NCBI GenBank assembly: GCA_036310185.1
Contig: JAXJSH010000116.1
Coordinates: forward strand, 1-19,960
DNA from: JALENY01 sp036310185
GTDB lineage: Bacteria; Bacillota; Clostridia; Lachnospirales; Lachnospiraceae
Direction: 5' to 3'
DNA: 19,960 nucleotides
Below are positions 6,851 through 14,122 of this stretch, one piece after another. Within the stretch, counting starts at the first letter, position 1. Each line of letters opens with the position of its first letter. The position numbers and the translations under genes are program-made. The notes under the pieces were generated by a model. That model was not told the origin of the DNA. It worked only from the letters and a program-made list of their open reading frames with translations, and did no database searches.

Positions 6851-6875
6851 AATAAAAAAGACGCCCCAGGGCGCC
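6851..6875 (-). terminator. Riboswitch-controlled terminator before queL
   Basis: On the - strand, GGCGCC (6875-6870), loop CTGG and GGCGTC (6865-6860) form a 6-bp stem with one G-U pair, followed by TTTTTTATTTTT. It lies between the preQ1 aptamer and queL, the expected place for the expression platform. A further stem, GCGGCAG with CTGCTGC (6908-6902 and 6890-6884), lies between aptamer and terminator. Confidence 0.75.
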
Positions 6876-6912
6876 CGTAAAACGCAGCAGTATAAGATCA
6901 GCTGCCGCAGGT

Positions 6913-6952
6913 CCCTAGTTTTGTTTATAGACAGGATGGTTACGAACTGTCT
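6913..6952 (-). promoter_or_regulatory. preQ1-I type riboswitch aptamer
   Basis: On the - strand, stem AGACAG (6952-6947) pairs with CTGTCT (6934-6929) around loop TTCGTAACCATC, followed by the A-rich tail TATAAACAAAACTAGG. This matches the compact class I preQ1 aptamer: a short hairpin and an A-rich tail ending in an ACUAGG-like segment that folds back onto the loop. It starts about 14 nt after the predicted transcription start and precedes a terminator and two queuosine-salvage genes. Recognised by motif and context, not by a covariance search. Confidence 0.85.
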
Positions 6953-6972
6953 TATTCATTTTGCCGAAGTGA

Positions 6973-7001
6973 ATTATAACAGGTGCAGTTAGGCGTTGCA
7001 A
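6973..7001 (-). promoter_or_regulatory. Promoter of the queL-yhhQ operon
   Basis: On the - strand: TTGCAA (7001-6996), a 17-nt spacer and TATAAT (6978-6973). The predicted start is near 6966, directly before the preQ1 aptamer. Confidence 0.8.
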
Positions 7002-7046
7002 GTGTTTTTGGAGAGGGATTTTAGGAGAATACTATTTTTGATCGAA

Positions 7047-7301
7047 TCAGCAGGGATGGAAGCACTTTTCTTCATTGATTTCCACCAGAATAATATCGTC
7101 CCCCACCTGATTTACGCATTCCCAGGGGATAATACATTCGGTCTCCCGTCCGAACAGTCCGCAGATGCGTCCGGGTCCCGGAACAATCAGCGCGATAATG
7201 CACCCGGATTTGCAGTCAATGTCCACATCAGCCGGACAACCAAGGGACTTACAGGTGCAGATATTTATGACTTCCTTTTGTTTCAGTTCGCATAAACGCA
7301 T
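7047..7301 (-). CDS. YlmC/YmxH family sporulation protein (PRC-barrel)
   Basis: An 84-aa protein with the typical family opening MRLCELKQKEVINICTCKSLG, then DVDIDCKSGCIIALIVPGPG, an FGRE segment and 'IIPWECVNQVGDDIILVE', a compact PRC-barrel beta fold. Members are found in spore-forming Firmicutes, often near sigG or nrdR; the molecular role is poorly defined. ATG 7301 is preceded by GGTGATC, which pairs with the downstream part of the anti-Shine-Dalgarno region. It is transcribed divergently from nrdR, although in many Clostridia the two run in the same direction. It has an unusual number of cysteines (7), including CTC and the final residue. Confidence 0.88.
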   Translation of the reverse strand: MRLCELKQKEVINICTCKSLGCPADVDIDCKSGCIIALIVPGPGRICGLFGRETECIIPWECVNQVGDDIILVEINEEKCFHPC

Positions 7302-7351
7302 AAGATCACCGATTTTTTCTACTTATTATTAAATATGTTTTCATAGTAAAA

Positions 7352-7380
7352 TTGACACTTGTACCGATTTATATTATACT
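7352..7380 (+). promoter_or_regulatory. nrdR promoter
   Basis: Consensus TTGACA (7352-7357), a 17-nt spacer and TATACT (7375-7380). The predicted start is near 7387, about 45 nt before the nrdR ATG. Confidence 0.8.
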
Positions 7381-7433
7381 TTTTATGGTAAGTTTTTACA
7401 TAAAATCCCTCAGAGAGAAGGAGTAAAAAAGTT

Positions 7434-7883
7434 ATGAAGTGTCCGTTTTGTAATCATGACAATACCCGCGTGGTGGATTCCCGTCCGGTTGACGACAATA
7501 CCGCGATCCGCCGTAGAAGAATGTGCGATGAGTGTGGCAAGCGTTTTACTTCCTATGAAAAAGTGGAGACGATTCCGCTGATCGTGATCAAAAAGGATAT
7601 GAATCGGGAGCAGTACGACCGTTCCAAACTGGAGGGCGGTGTTCTGCGTGCGTGCCACAAACGTCCCATTTCAGCAGAACAGATTGAAAAAATGGTGGAT
7701 TCCATCGAACAGGAGATTTATAACCGCGGTGACCGGGAAATTCCCAGTCAGAAGATCGGTGAGATGGTGATGGATCGTCTGAAAGATGTGGATGCGGTTG
7801 CCTATGTACGTTTTGCATCTGTTTATCGTGAGTTTAAGGATGTAAATACATTTATGGATGAATTGAAAAAAATGCTGCACTGA
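7434..7883 (+). CDS. nrdR: Transcriptional repressor NrdR
   Basis: A 149-aa repressor of ribonucleotide reductase genes. The N-terminal zinc ribbon has Cys pairs CPFC (3-6) and CDEC (31-34) flanking the VVDSRPVDD and IRRRRMC segments, and an ATP-cone domain (~50-135) senses ATP/dATP. The sequence 'TSYEKVETIPLIVIKKD' marks the linker. Length is typical. AAGGAG at 7418-7423 precedes ATG 7434. It is monocistronic here: its own consensus promoter is upstream and a terminator follows at 7898. Confidence 0.97.
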   Translation: MKCPFCNHDNTRVVDSRPVDDNTAIRRRRMCDECGKRFTSYEKVETIPLIVIKKDMNREQYDRSKLEGGVLRACHKRPISAEQIEKMVDSIEQEIYNRGDREIPSQKIGEMVMDRLKDVDAVAYVRFASVYREFKDVNTFMDELKKMLH

Positions 7884-7897
7884 AGATAAATAGAGAG

Positions 7898-7945
7898 GAC
7901 AACGGCCTTTTGACGGAGTGTCACGGGGCGGTTGTCTTTGTTTTT
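7898..7945 (+). terminator. nrdR terminator
   Basis: GACAAC (7898-7903) pairs with GTTGTC (7931-7936), continued by GCC/GGC past one mismatch, and is followed by TTTGTTTTTC. The loop is long (about 19 nt), so it is a moderate terminator. Confidence 0.65.
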
Positions 7946-7986
7946 CATTTTAAACACAGGATGATCGGAAAAATGGAAACCGCCCC

Positions 7987-8015
7987 TTGCAATTCTCAGG
8001 GACATTCGGTAAAAT
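7987..8015 (+). promoter_or_regulatory. Promoter of the ABC importer operon
   Basis: TTGCAA (7987-7992), a 17-nt spacer and TAAAAT (8010-8015). The predicted start is near 8022, about 40 nt before the start of the binding-protein gene. Confidence 0.6.
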
Positions 8016-8060
8016 GATTCTGACAATTCAATAGTGAGAGGTTATCGAAAAGGAGAAATT

Positions 8061-9614
8061 ATGAAAAGAGTACAGTTTTTAAAAACACTGTTCCTGATCG
8101 TAGGTGTGACCATGACTCTTGCACTGGGCGGATGCGCAGGCGAGAAGGAAGAAAGTCAGAGCTCCCAGGAAGGTAACGTTTCTCAGGAAACAGATGAACC
8201 GACAGAAGGCGGTTCGATTGTAGTAGGAATCCCTCAGGATATTGAGGACAGTCTTGACCCACACGCGGCAGTTGCGGCAGGAACCGAAGAGATTCTTTTT
8301 AACATTTTTGAAGGCTTATTAAAGTACGATGAAAAAGGTAATTTGATCGACGCGGTAGCCAGTGCGCACACAGCTTCGGATGATGGTAAGACTTATACAT
8401 TCACCCTGCGGGATGGTGTGAAATTCCATGATGGCAGCACAGTTACCCTGGACGATGTTATATATTCGATCGAGCGCAGTGCTGATGTTGGAGTTTCCAC
8501 ATCAGCTTTTTTAAATATTGCAGAGATCAACAAGCTGGATGAGAAGACCATCGAGATCGTTCTGACAGAACCGGATACTGAGTTTCTGGCTTACATGACT
8601 ACGGCGATCATCCCGGCCGGCAATGAAGATCCGGCTTCAAACGCCATTGGAACAGGTCCGTTCAAATATGTATCCCGTTCCCCGCAGGAAAATATCGTTG
8701 TGGAAAAATTTGACGAGTACTGGGGTGAACCGGCATATCTGGATCAGGTTACATTTAAAATTGTTTCCGATGCGAATTCCATTGTAACCAACTTAAAGAG
8801 CGGTGCCATTGACATGTATTCCCGTTTGACCACTGTGCAGGCAGACGAGGCATCTGAGGTCTGCGATATTTATGAAGGAACCATGAATCTGGTACAGGCA
8901 ATGTATCTGAACAATACAGCAGAACCGCTGGATGATGTGCGTGTGCGTCAGGCACTGGCTTATGCGATCAACGAGCAGGAAATTCTGGATCTGACCAGTG
9001 ATGGAAAAGGAACGATTATCGGAACCAGTATGATTCCGGCATTTGAAAAATATCATCTTCCGGAACTGGCAGATGCTTATCCGCAGGATGTGGAAAAGGC
9101 AAAAGAGCTGCTGACAGAAGCCGGTTTTCCGGATGGCTTTGATCTGACCATTACCGTTCCGTCCAACTACCAGCCGCATATTGATACGGCACAGGTAATT
9201 GTGGAACAGCTGAAAGCGGCAGGAATTAATGCAGAAATTCAGCTGGTCGAGTGGGACAGCTGGCTGTCTGATGTGTATACGAACCGGGAATATCAGGCCA
9301 CTGTGGTTGGTGTGGATGCTTCTGTGCTGACACCGAAAGCGCTGATGGAGCGTTTTAACAGTGAAGCTGGAAATAACTTTATCAACTACAGCAATGAAGA
9401 ATTTGATGCACTGTATGAAAAGGCAGCGTCCACTACAAATGAGGAAGAGGTAACCGAGAGCTATATTGCAATGGAAAAGCTGCTGTCTGAAGATTGTGCA
9501 AATGTTTATATTCAGGATATGGCCAATCTGGTAGCTCTGAATAAAGAGTATGGCGGATATGAGTTTTATCCGATCTATGTTCTGGATATGGCTAAGATTT
9601 ATGTGAGACAGTAG
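8061..9614 (+). CDS. Peptide/nickel-type ABC transporter binding lipoprotein
   Basis: A 517-aa extracytoplasmic solute-binding protein (SBP family 5, OppA/DppA/NikA). The signal peptide ends in the lipobox LGGC, so C25 would be lipidated and anchor it to the membrane. A Ser/Glu/Gln-rich linker follows, then the family pattern 'SLDPHAAVAAGTEEILFNIFEGLL', 'YTFTLRDGVKFHDGSTVTLDDVIYSIER' and 'NAIGTGPFKYV'. ATG 8061 is used because AAAGGAG lies just upstream; an in-frame GTG at 8034 lacks a site. It heads a five-gene importer operon. The substrate cannot be read from the sequence: short peptides are commonest, but the gene lengths of the operon also fit nickel/metallophore systems. The gene is followed by hairpin repeats that may keep its mRNA level above that of the permeases. 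Confidence 0.9.
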   Translation: MKRVQFLKTLFLIVGVTMTLALGGCAGEKEESQSSQEGNVSQETDEPTEGGSIVVGIPQDIEDSLDPHAAVAAGTEEILFNIFEGLLKYDEKGNLIDAVASAHTASDDGKTYTFTLRDGVKFHDGSTVTLDDVIYSIERSADVGVSTSAFLNIAEINKLDEKTIEIVLTEPDTEFLAYMTTAIIPAGNEDPASNAIGTGPFKYVSRSPQENIVVEKFDEYWGEPAYLDQVTFKIVSDANSIVTNLKSGAIDMYSRLTTVQADEASEVCDIYEGTMNLVQAMYLNNTAEPLDDVRVRQALAYAINEQEILDLTSDGKGTIIGTSMIPAFEKYHLPELADAYPQDVEKAKELLTEAGFPDGFDLTITVPSNYQPHIDTAQVIVEQLKAAGINAEIQLVEWDSWLSDVYTNREYQATVVGVDASVLTPKALMERFNSEAGNNFINYSNEEFDALYEKAASTTNEEEVTESYIAMEKLLSEDCANVYIQDMANLVALNKEYGGYEFYPIYVLDMAKIYVRQ

Positions 9615-9634
9615 AAAAAGCATAGTGATAAAAG

Positions 9635-9778
9635 AAACACCTTCCGGGTGTGCGGGGGTGTCATAAAGAGGACAATAAAAAACACTCGCCGGGTGTACCA
9701 GGATGCCATATAAAAGGTATGAAAAAGGAAATACCCTTCGGGTGTACCGGAATGTCGTAAAAATGACAATAGAAAAGA
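9635..9778 (+). repeat. Three imperfect hairpin repeats between binding protein and permease genes
   Basis: Three related units start at 9635, 9680 and 9729 (periods 45 and 49 bp). Each begins AAAcACC or a variant, forms a small hairpin around a CCGGGTGT or TCGGGTGT core (for example ACACC-TTCC-GGTGT at 9638-9652 and TACCC-TTC-GGGTG in unit 3), then has an ATGnC/TGTCaTAAA segment and an A-rich tail. Hairpin shape is kept while bases differ, which suggests RNA-level function such as 3'-end stabilisation of the binding-protein mRNA. They are too short and too divergent for a CRISPR array. Confidence 0.7.
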
Positions 9779-9791
9779 AAGGAGGACGATC

Positions 9792-10733
9792 ATGAAATAC
9801 ATTTTGAAAAAAACAGGAACTCTCATATTGACATTGTTAATCATTTCATTTTTGTCCTTCCTGGCTTTTCAGATCATACCAGGTGATGCGGCAATCTCCC
9901 GTCTTGGCACCGATGCCACACCGGAGCAGGTTGCAGCACTTCAGGAAGAAATGGGACTGAATGACCCCATTTTCGTGCGCTATTTTAACTGGCTGAAAGA
10001 CTTTGTACGGGGCGATTTCGGTACGTCATACAGCTATAATATGCCGGTTTCCGAGATGCTGGCGGGTAAACTGCCCATTACCATTGTTCTGACCACCATA
10101 TCCTTTTTACTGATTCTTGCGATTTCCATACCGCTTGGACTTTATACGGGAGCGAGAGAGGGCAGCAGAATCGATCGGGCGATCATGATGGCCAATCAGG
10201 TGCTGATGTCTGTCCCGGGCTTTTTCCTTGGAATCATTATCACAGCCACGCTTGGTCTGGGACTGAAGATTTTCACACCGGGTGCATACGTGTCCTATCG
10301 GGATGATTTGGGCGGATTTATCTATTATCTGATATTCCCGGCTATTGCTATCGCATTGCCAAAATGTGCTATGGGTGTAAAAATGCTGCGAAGTTCTGTG
10401 ATTGGTCAGCTGCATATGGATTATGTCCGCACTGCCTACAGCAAAGGAAATGCACAGCGCAGAGTTATGTACCATCATGTTTTAAAAAATGCGTTGATGC
10501 CGGTGCTCACGTTCTGGGCATTGACCATTTCTGAGATTGTGGCGAACAGTATCATAATTGAGCAGGTGTTTACCATACCGGGACTTGGAAGTATGCTGAT
10601 TCAGTCCATATCCAACCGGGATTATCCGGTGGTACAGGCTATTATTGTAATGGTAGCAGGTCTGGTGGTTGTTGTGAATTTCCTGGTCGATCTGTTATAT
10701 ACAAAAATTGACCCGCGTGTGACAATTGAGTAA
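9792..10733 (+). CDS. ABC importer permease, OppB/DppB/NikB type
   Basis: A 313-aa integral membrane subunit with six predicted helices. The N-terminal helix is followed by the family signature 'FQIIPGDAAISRLGTDATPEQVAALQEEMGLNDP', and the ATPase-contact (EAA) loop is 'RTAYSKGNAQRRVMYHHVLKNALMPVLTF'. The C-terminus 'LLYTKIDPRVTI' is typical of the subfamily. The start ATG 9792 has a strong GGAGG site. It pairs with the permease at 10872 to form the translocation channel. Length equals the usual ~310 aa. Confidence 0.94.
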   Translation: MKYILKKTGTLILTLLIISFLSFLAFQIIPGDAAISRLGTDATPEQVAALQEEMGLNDPIFVRYFNWLKDFVRGDFGTSYSYNMPVSEMLAGKLPITIVLTTISFLLILAISIPLGLYTGAREGSRIDRAIMMANQVLMSVPGFFLGIIITATLGLGLKIFTPGAYVSYRDDLGGFIYYLIFPAIAIALPKCAMGVKMLRSSVIGQLHMDYVRTAYSKGNAQRRVMYHHVLKNALMPVLTFWALTISEIVANSIIIEQVFTIPGLGSMLIQSISNRDYPVVQAIIVMVAGLVVVVNFLVDLLYTKIDPRVTIE

Positions 10734-10871
10734 ATAATTAAGAGAAAATTACGTATTTGAGTTCCTTCTCTAAAGGCTCTGCATATAACTTCGATATGAG
10801 AAAATGTGAAATTGCAGAAAGATAGAAAAAGATAATAGATAATTGATAGAATAAGACAAAGGATATCACCC
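10734..10871 (+). other. Structured gap between the two permease genes
   Basis: A 138-nt AT-rich gap, long for neighbouring genes of one operon. It contains AGAGAA (10741-10746) opposite TTCTCT (10766-10771). A second potential stem is TCTGCA with TGCAGA, enclosing CATAT-AACTTCG-ATATG. No ORF, clear terminator or convincing promoter is seen. It may influence the ratio of permease subunits; this is a weak inference. Confidence 0.3.
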
Positions 10872-11672
10872 ATGAAGAAAAAAAGAAGAGATCACAACTT
10901 AATCATCGGCGGTACCATCGCGGCAGCGATGGCTCTTTTCGTGCTCGTGGGTATATTCTGGACACCGTACGATCCGGATGCCATGAACGGATCTGCAAAA
11001 TTTGCTGCGCCGTCCCTGCAGCATCTGTTCGGCTGCGATCAGTTTGGCAGGGATATATTCAGCCGTGTCTTAGAGGGCAGCGGCACCACATTTTTTGTGG
11101 CGGCATCTACCGTAATTTTAGGTGCAGGAATGGGAACGGTGATTGGGGTTCTGACCGGCTATTTTGGCGGCTGGTTTGATGAAATCCTTATGAGAATCAA
11201 CGATGTCATTGTATCATTCCCCAGCATTTTGCTTGCGCTGGTTTTCATAAGTATTTTAGGCCCTGGCAAATATAATGTGATTCTTGCACTGGGCATTATA
11301 TTCATCCCAAGTTTTGCCCGCCTGGTGCGAAGTGAATACATCAAAAATAAAAATCTGGATTATGTGGCCAGTGCCCGCCTCATGGGCGTGGGTAAGCTGC
11401 GCATCATGTTTGTGCACATTCTGCCGAATGCCATGCCGACCCTTCTGGCATCCGTTGCCATCGGTTTTAACAACGCGGTATTGGCGGAGGCTGGTATGAG
11501 TTATCTGGGAATCGGTGTGCAGCCGCCGGATGCCAGTCTTGGCCGTATGCTGTCCGAGTCACAGACCTATTTAGGCAATGCACCCTGGTGTGTTATTTTC
11601 CCGGGACTTGCGGTGATTTTGATGGTGCTGGGTGTGGGACTTTTAAGTGATGGGCTGCAGAAAACAGACTGA
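10872..11672 (+). CDS. ABC importer permease, OppC/DppC/NikC type
   Basis: A 266-aa membrane subunit partnering the preceding permease. Features: an N-terminal helix, the family segment 'HLFGCDQFGRDIFSRVLEGSGTTFFVAAST' and the EAA-type loop 'YVASARLMGVGKLRIMFVHILPNAMPTLLAS'. The C-terminal 'EAGMSYLGIGVQPPDASLGRML' is the classical OppC/DppC signature. ATG 10872 is preceded by AAAGGA. The protein is at the short end of the range for the family, close to NikC-type lengths. Confidence 0.94.
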   Translation: MKKKRRDHNLIIGGTIAAAMALFVLVGIFWTPYDPDAMNGSAKFAAPSLQHLFGCDQFGRDIFSRVLEGSGTTFFVAASTVILGAGMGTVIGVLTGYFGGWFDEILMRINDVIVSFPSILLALVFISILGPGKYNVILALGIIFIPSFARLVRSEYIKNKNLDYVASARLMGVGKLRIMFVHILPNAMPTLLASVAIGFNNAVLAEAGMSYLGIGVQPPDASLGRMLSESQTYLGNAPWCVIFPGLAVILMVLGVGLLSDGLQKTD

Positions 11673-11738
11673 TCCTTGTCCCTGGCCGGTTATTTCCGCA
11701 AACAAACAGGAAACAGACGAAATAAATGAGGATAACTT

Positions 11739-12536
11739 ATGTTAAAAATCAATCATCTGAACATACAATTTCATGATACGGATCCGGTGACCGAGGCAGT
11801 CACCGATTTTTCTATGAAAATGAATCCCGGCGAAATCATCGGCATCGTTGGCGAGTCCGGTTCCGGCAAGACTATGACCGCCCTGGCCATGATGGGCCTT
11901 TTGAACCGCTATGCAAAAACCTCCGGCGAAATCTGGTTCCAGGATCGGAATCTCCTGGAATTAAGTCCGCAGGAATTGCAGAAGATAAGAGGAAAAGACA
12001 TGGGCATGATCTTTCAGGAACCCATGACTTCCCTGAATCCGGTTCTGCGCATCGGGGAGCAGGTAGAGGAAAGTCTTCGGCTGCACGAAGAATTGTCAAA
12101 AGAAGAATACAAAAATCGTGCGCTTCAGATGATGCAGGCGGTGGAACTGCCGACTCCGGAGGAAATCTATAACAAATATCCTCATGAATTGTCCGGCGGC
12201 ATGCGCCAGCGTGTGATGATAGCTTCCGCACTGATCTGTAATCCGGCTCTGTTAATTGCGGACGAGCCCACAACGGCGCTGGATGTGACCATTCAGAAAC
12301 AGATCATCCAGCTCTTAAAATGGGTAAATCAGAAGCGCGGAACAGCGATTATGTTTATTTCCCACAATCTGGGTGTGGTGCAGGAACTCTGCGACCGGGT
12401 TGTGGTCATGTATAAAGGAAAAATCATGGAGGAAGGCTCTATTGGCGACGTGTTCCGCAGTCCGAAGGATGATTACACAAAACGTCTTCTGGATGCTATA
12501 CCAACCCGGAACCATTCCCTGCGGAGGAGGAGATAA
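11739..12536 (+). CDS. ABC importer ATPase, OppD/DppD/NikD type (short form)
   Basis: A 265-aa ATP-binding subunit. Walker A is GESGSGKT (38-45), the Q-loop lies near FQEPMTSLNP, the signature is LSGGMRQR (151-158), Walker B is LLIADEP (171-177) and the H-loop is 'ISHNLGV'. It ends soon after the nucleotide-binding domain and lacks the C-terminal oligo_HPY extension of full-size OppD/DppD (~320-340 aa), as in NikD/CntD-type ATPases. A GAGG site precedes ATG 11739. The next ATPase gene starts 1 nt after its stop codon. Confidence 0.93.
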   Translation: MLKINHLNIQFHDTDPVTEAVTDFSMKMNPGEIIGIVGESGSGKTMTALAMMGLLNRYAKTSGEIWFQDRNLLELSPQELQKIRGKDMGMIFQEPMTSLNPVLRIGEQVEESLRLHEELSKEEYKNRALQMMQAVELPTPEEIYNKYPHELSGGMRQRVMIASALICNPALLIADEPTTALDVTIQKQIIQLLKWVNQKRGTAIMFISHNLGVVQELCDRVVVMYKGKIMEEGSIGDVFRSPKDDYTKRLLDAIPTRNHSLRRRR

Positions 12537-12537
12537 T

Positions 12538-13278
12538 TTGAGTACGATCTTATCATTAAAAAATGTGAACAGCTGGTATAAGATAAAATCAAATAATCCG
12601 TTGCGATCCGGTGTGAAAAAGAAAAAACAGGTGCTGAAAGATGTCACATTTTCTATGAAGGAAGGCGAAATCCTGGGTCTTGTAGGGGAGAGTGGCTGCG
12701 GAAAATCCACGCTGGCAAAAGTAATCCTGGGTTTTGTCAAAGATATTGAAGGAACGGTGGACCGTGGAACTGATCAGATGCAGATGATTTTTCAGGATCC
12801 TTACGGTTCTTTAAATCCCCGGAAGAAAATAGGCTGGATTCTGGAAGAACCGCTGCGCATGCAGGGAGAGATCAGCAAAGAGCTGCGTCGTCAGAAAGTG
12901 GAAAAAATGCTGAAAAAAGTAGGGCTGGATCTGTCTTATTATGACCGTTATCCCCGTGAACTGAGCGGTGGTCAGAGACAGCGCGTCAGCATTGCTATCG
13001 CATTGATTCAGGGCAGCAAGCTGATTCTTGCCGACGAACCGGTATCGGCGCTGGATGTGACCATACAGAAACAGATCATGGAGCTGATGCTGTCTCTGCA
13101 GGAAGAAATGGGTCTGTCTTATCTCTTCATATCCCATGATCTGAACGTGATTTACCAGATGTGCGACCGCGTGATGGTTATGAAAAACGGGCGCATCGTG
13201 GAAATCGGTGATGTAGAACAGGTTTATAATAATCCAAAGTCGGATTACACAAAAAAATTATTGGAAGCCAGTTGTTAA
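12538..13278 (+). CDS. ABC importer ATPase, OppF/DppF/NikE type (TTG start)
   Basis: A 246-aa second ATPase of the importer. Walker A is GESGCGKST (50-58), Q-loop FQDPYGSLNP, signature LSGGQRQR (142-149), Walker B LILADEP (162-168) and H-loop 'ISHDLNV'. I chose TTG 12538 because GGAGGAGG lies at 12522-12530 and the protein then begins STILSLKNV like its relatives. The open frame extends back to 12373, but that part overlaps the preceding gene and does not resemble an ATPase. Like its partner it lacks the oligo_HPY extension. Its 3' end holds a probable promoter for the pyrH cluster. Confidence 0.92.
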   Translation: MSTILSLKNVNSWYKIKSNNPLRSGVKKKKQVLKDVTFSMKEGEILGLVGESGCGKSTLAKVILGFVKDIEGTVDRGTDQMQMIFQDPYGSLNPRKKIGWILEEPLRMQGEISKELRRQKVEKMLKKVGLDLSYYDRYPRELSGGQRQRVSIAIALIQGSKLILADEPVSALDVTIQKQIMELMLSLQEEMGLSYLFISHDLNVIYQMCDRVMVMKNGRIVEIGDVEQVYNNPKSDYTKKLLEASC

Positions 13279-13289
13279 TATGTTATAAT
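13261..13289 (+). promoter_or_regulatory. Promoter of the pyrH cluster
   Basis: TTGGAA (13261-13266), a 17-nt spacer and TATAAT (13284-13289), with TG before the -10. It overlaps the last codons of the ATPase gene. The predicted start near 13296 gives a leader of about 110 nt before pyrH. Confidence 0.65.
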
Positions 13290-13331
13290 TAATCTATGCG
13301 GGGATAATTGCGCAAAAGTAAAGGCGATGTA

Positions 13332-13363
13332 AAAACAGGCCCCGGGGATTTGAGGTCTGTTTT
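13332..13363 (+). other. Hairpin in the pyrH leader
   Basis: AAACAGGCC (13333-13341) pairs with GGTCTGTTT (13354-13362), 9-10 bp with one G-U pair. Only a short T-run belongs to the stem itself, so termination would be weak. It sits between the pyrH promoter and start codon and could terminate the importer operon or modulate pyrH. No known riboswitch or PyrR-site consensus was recognised. Confidence 0.45.
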
Positions 13364-13407
13364 GCAGAGAATGCCATATTACAAAATAAAATTATACTGA
13401 GGTGCAT

Positions 13408-14103
13408 ATGAAAAGAGTACTTTTGAAATTAAGCGGTGAAGCGCTTGCCGGCGATAAAAAGACCGGATTTGACGAAGCGACTTGTATCAGGGTTGCAAAA
13501 CAGGTAAAAGAACTGGCAGATCAGGGTATGGAGATCGGTATCGTGATCGGAGGCGGCAACTTCTGGAGAGGAAGAAGCAGCGAAAACATTGACCGTACAA
13601 AAGCAGACCAGATCGGCATGCTGGCTACGATTATGAACTGTATCTATGTGTCTGAAATTTTCAGAAGTCAGGGCATGAAAACTGCTGTACTGACTCCGTT
13701 TGAATGCGGTTCATTCACAAAACTGTTTTCCAAAGACCGTGTCAACAAATATTTTGAGCATGGTATGGTAGTATTTTTTGCAGGCGGTACAGGTCATCCC
13801 TATTTCTCAACCGATACAGCAACCGTACTTCGTGCCATTGAGATCGAAGCAGAGATGATTCTTCTGGCAAAATCCATCGACGGTGTATATGACAGCGATC
13901 CGGCTGAAAATCCGGATGCCAGGAAATACAAAGAAGTGACCATTGATGAAGTGATCGACAGGAATCTGAAAGTGGTAGATATGACCGCATCGATCCTGTG
14001 CAGAGAAAACAGGATGCCGATGCTTGTTTTCGGACTGAATGAGGAAAACAGCATTGTAAATGCTGCCAAAGGAATGATTAACGGTACTGTTGTGACCGTA
14101 TAA
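13408..14103 (+). CDS. pyrH: Uridylate kinase PyrH
   Basis: A 231-aa cytoplasmic UMP kinase of the amino-acid-kinase fold, phosphorylating UMP to UDP with ATP and typically regulated by GTP and UTP. Motifs: 'LLKLSGEALAG' at the N-terminus, GGGNFWRG (phosphate/UMP site), 'TADQIGMLATIMN' variant KADQIGMLATIMN, and the C-terminal 'VVDMTASILCRENRMPMLVF'. ATG 13408 follows a GAGGTG site; the in-frame GTG at 13402 lies within that site. frr starts 19 nt after the stop with its own GGAGG. In many Clostridia rpsB-tsf precede pyrH; here an ABC importer does. Confidence 0.97.
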   Translation: MKRVLLKLSGEALAGDKKTGFDEATCIRVAKQVKELADQGMEIGIVIGGGNFWRGRSSENIDRTKADQIGMLATIMNCIYVSEIFRSQGMKTAVLTPFECGSFTKLFSKDRVNKYFEHGMVVFFAGGTGHPYFSTDTATVLRAIEIEAEMILLAKSIDGVYDSDPAENPDARKYKEVTIDEVIDRNLKVVDMTASILCRENRMPMLVFGLNEENSIVNAAKGMINGTVVTV

Positions 14104-14122
14104 GGAGCAGGAGGATATATAA

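Noticed and set aside
6996..7295. 99-aa open frame on the + strand
   Set aside because: Antisense to the well-conserved YlmC/YmxH gene and without a ribosome site.
7925..7986. Antiterminator pairing GGGGCGGTT (7925-7933) with AACCGCCCC (7978-7986)
   Set aside because: The pairing is perfect but forms after the nrdR terminator has been transcribed, so it cannot easily prevent termination, and the importer promoter lies downstream of it.
9635..9778. CRISPR array
   Set aside because: Only three units, imperfect repeats, no unique spacers of constant length and no cas genes.
12373..12537. N-terminal extension of the second importer ATPase
   Set aside because: It overlaps the upstream ATPase gene, has no ribosome site and no similarity to ATPases; TTG 12538 with GGAGGAGG is better.
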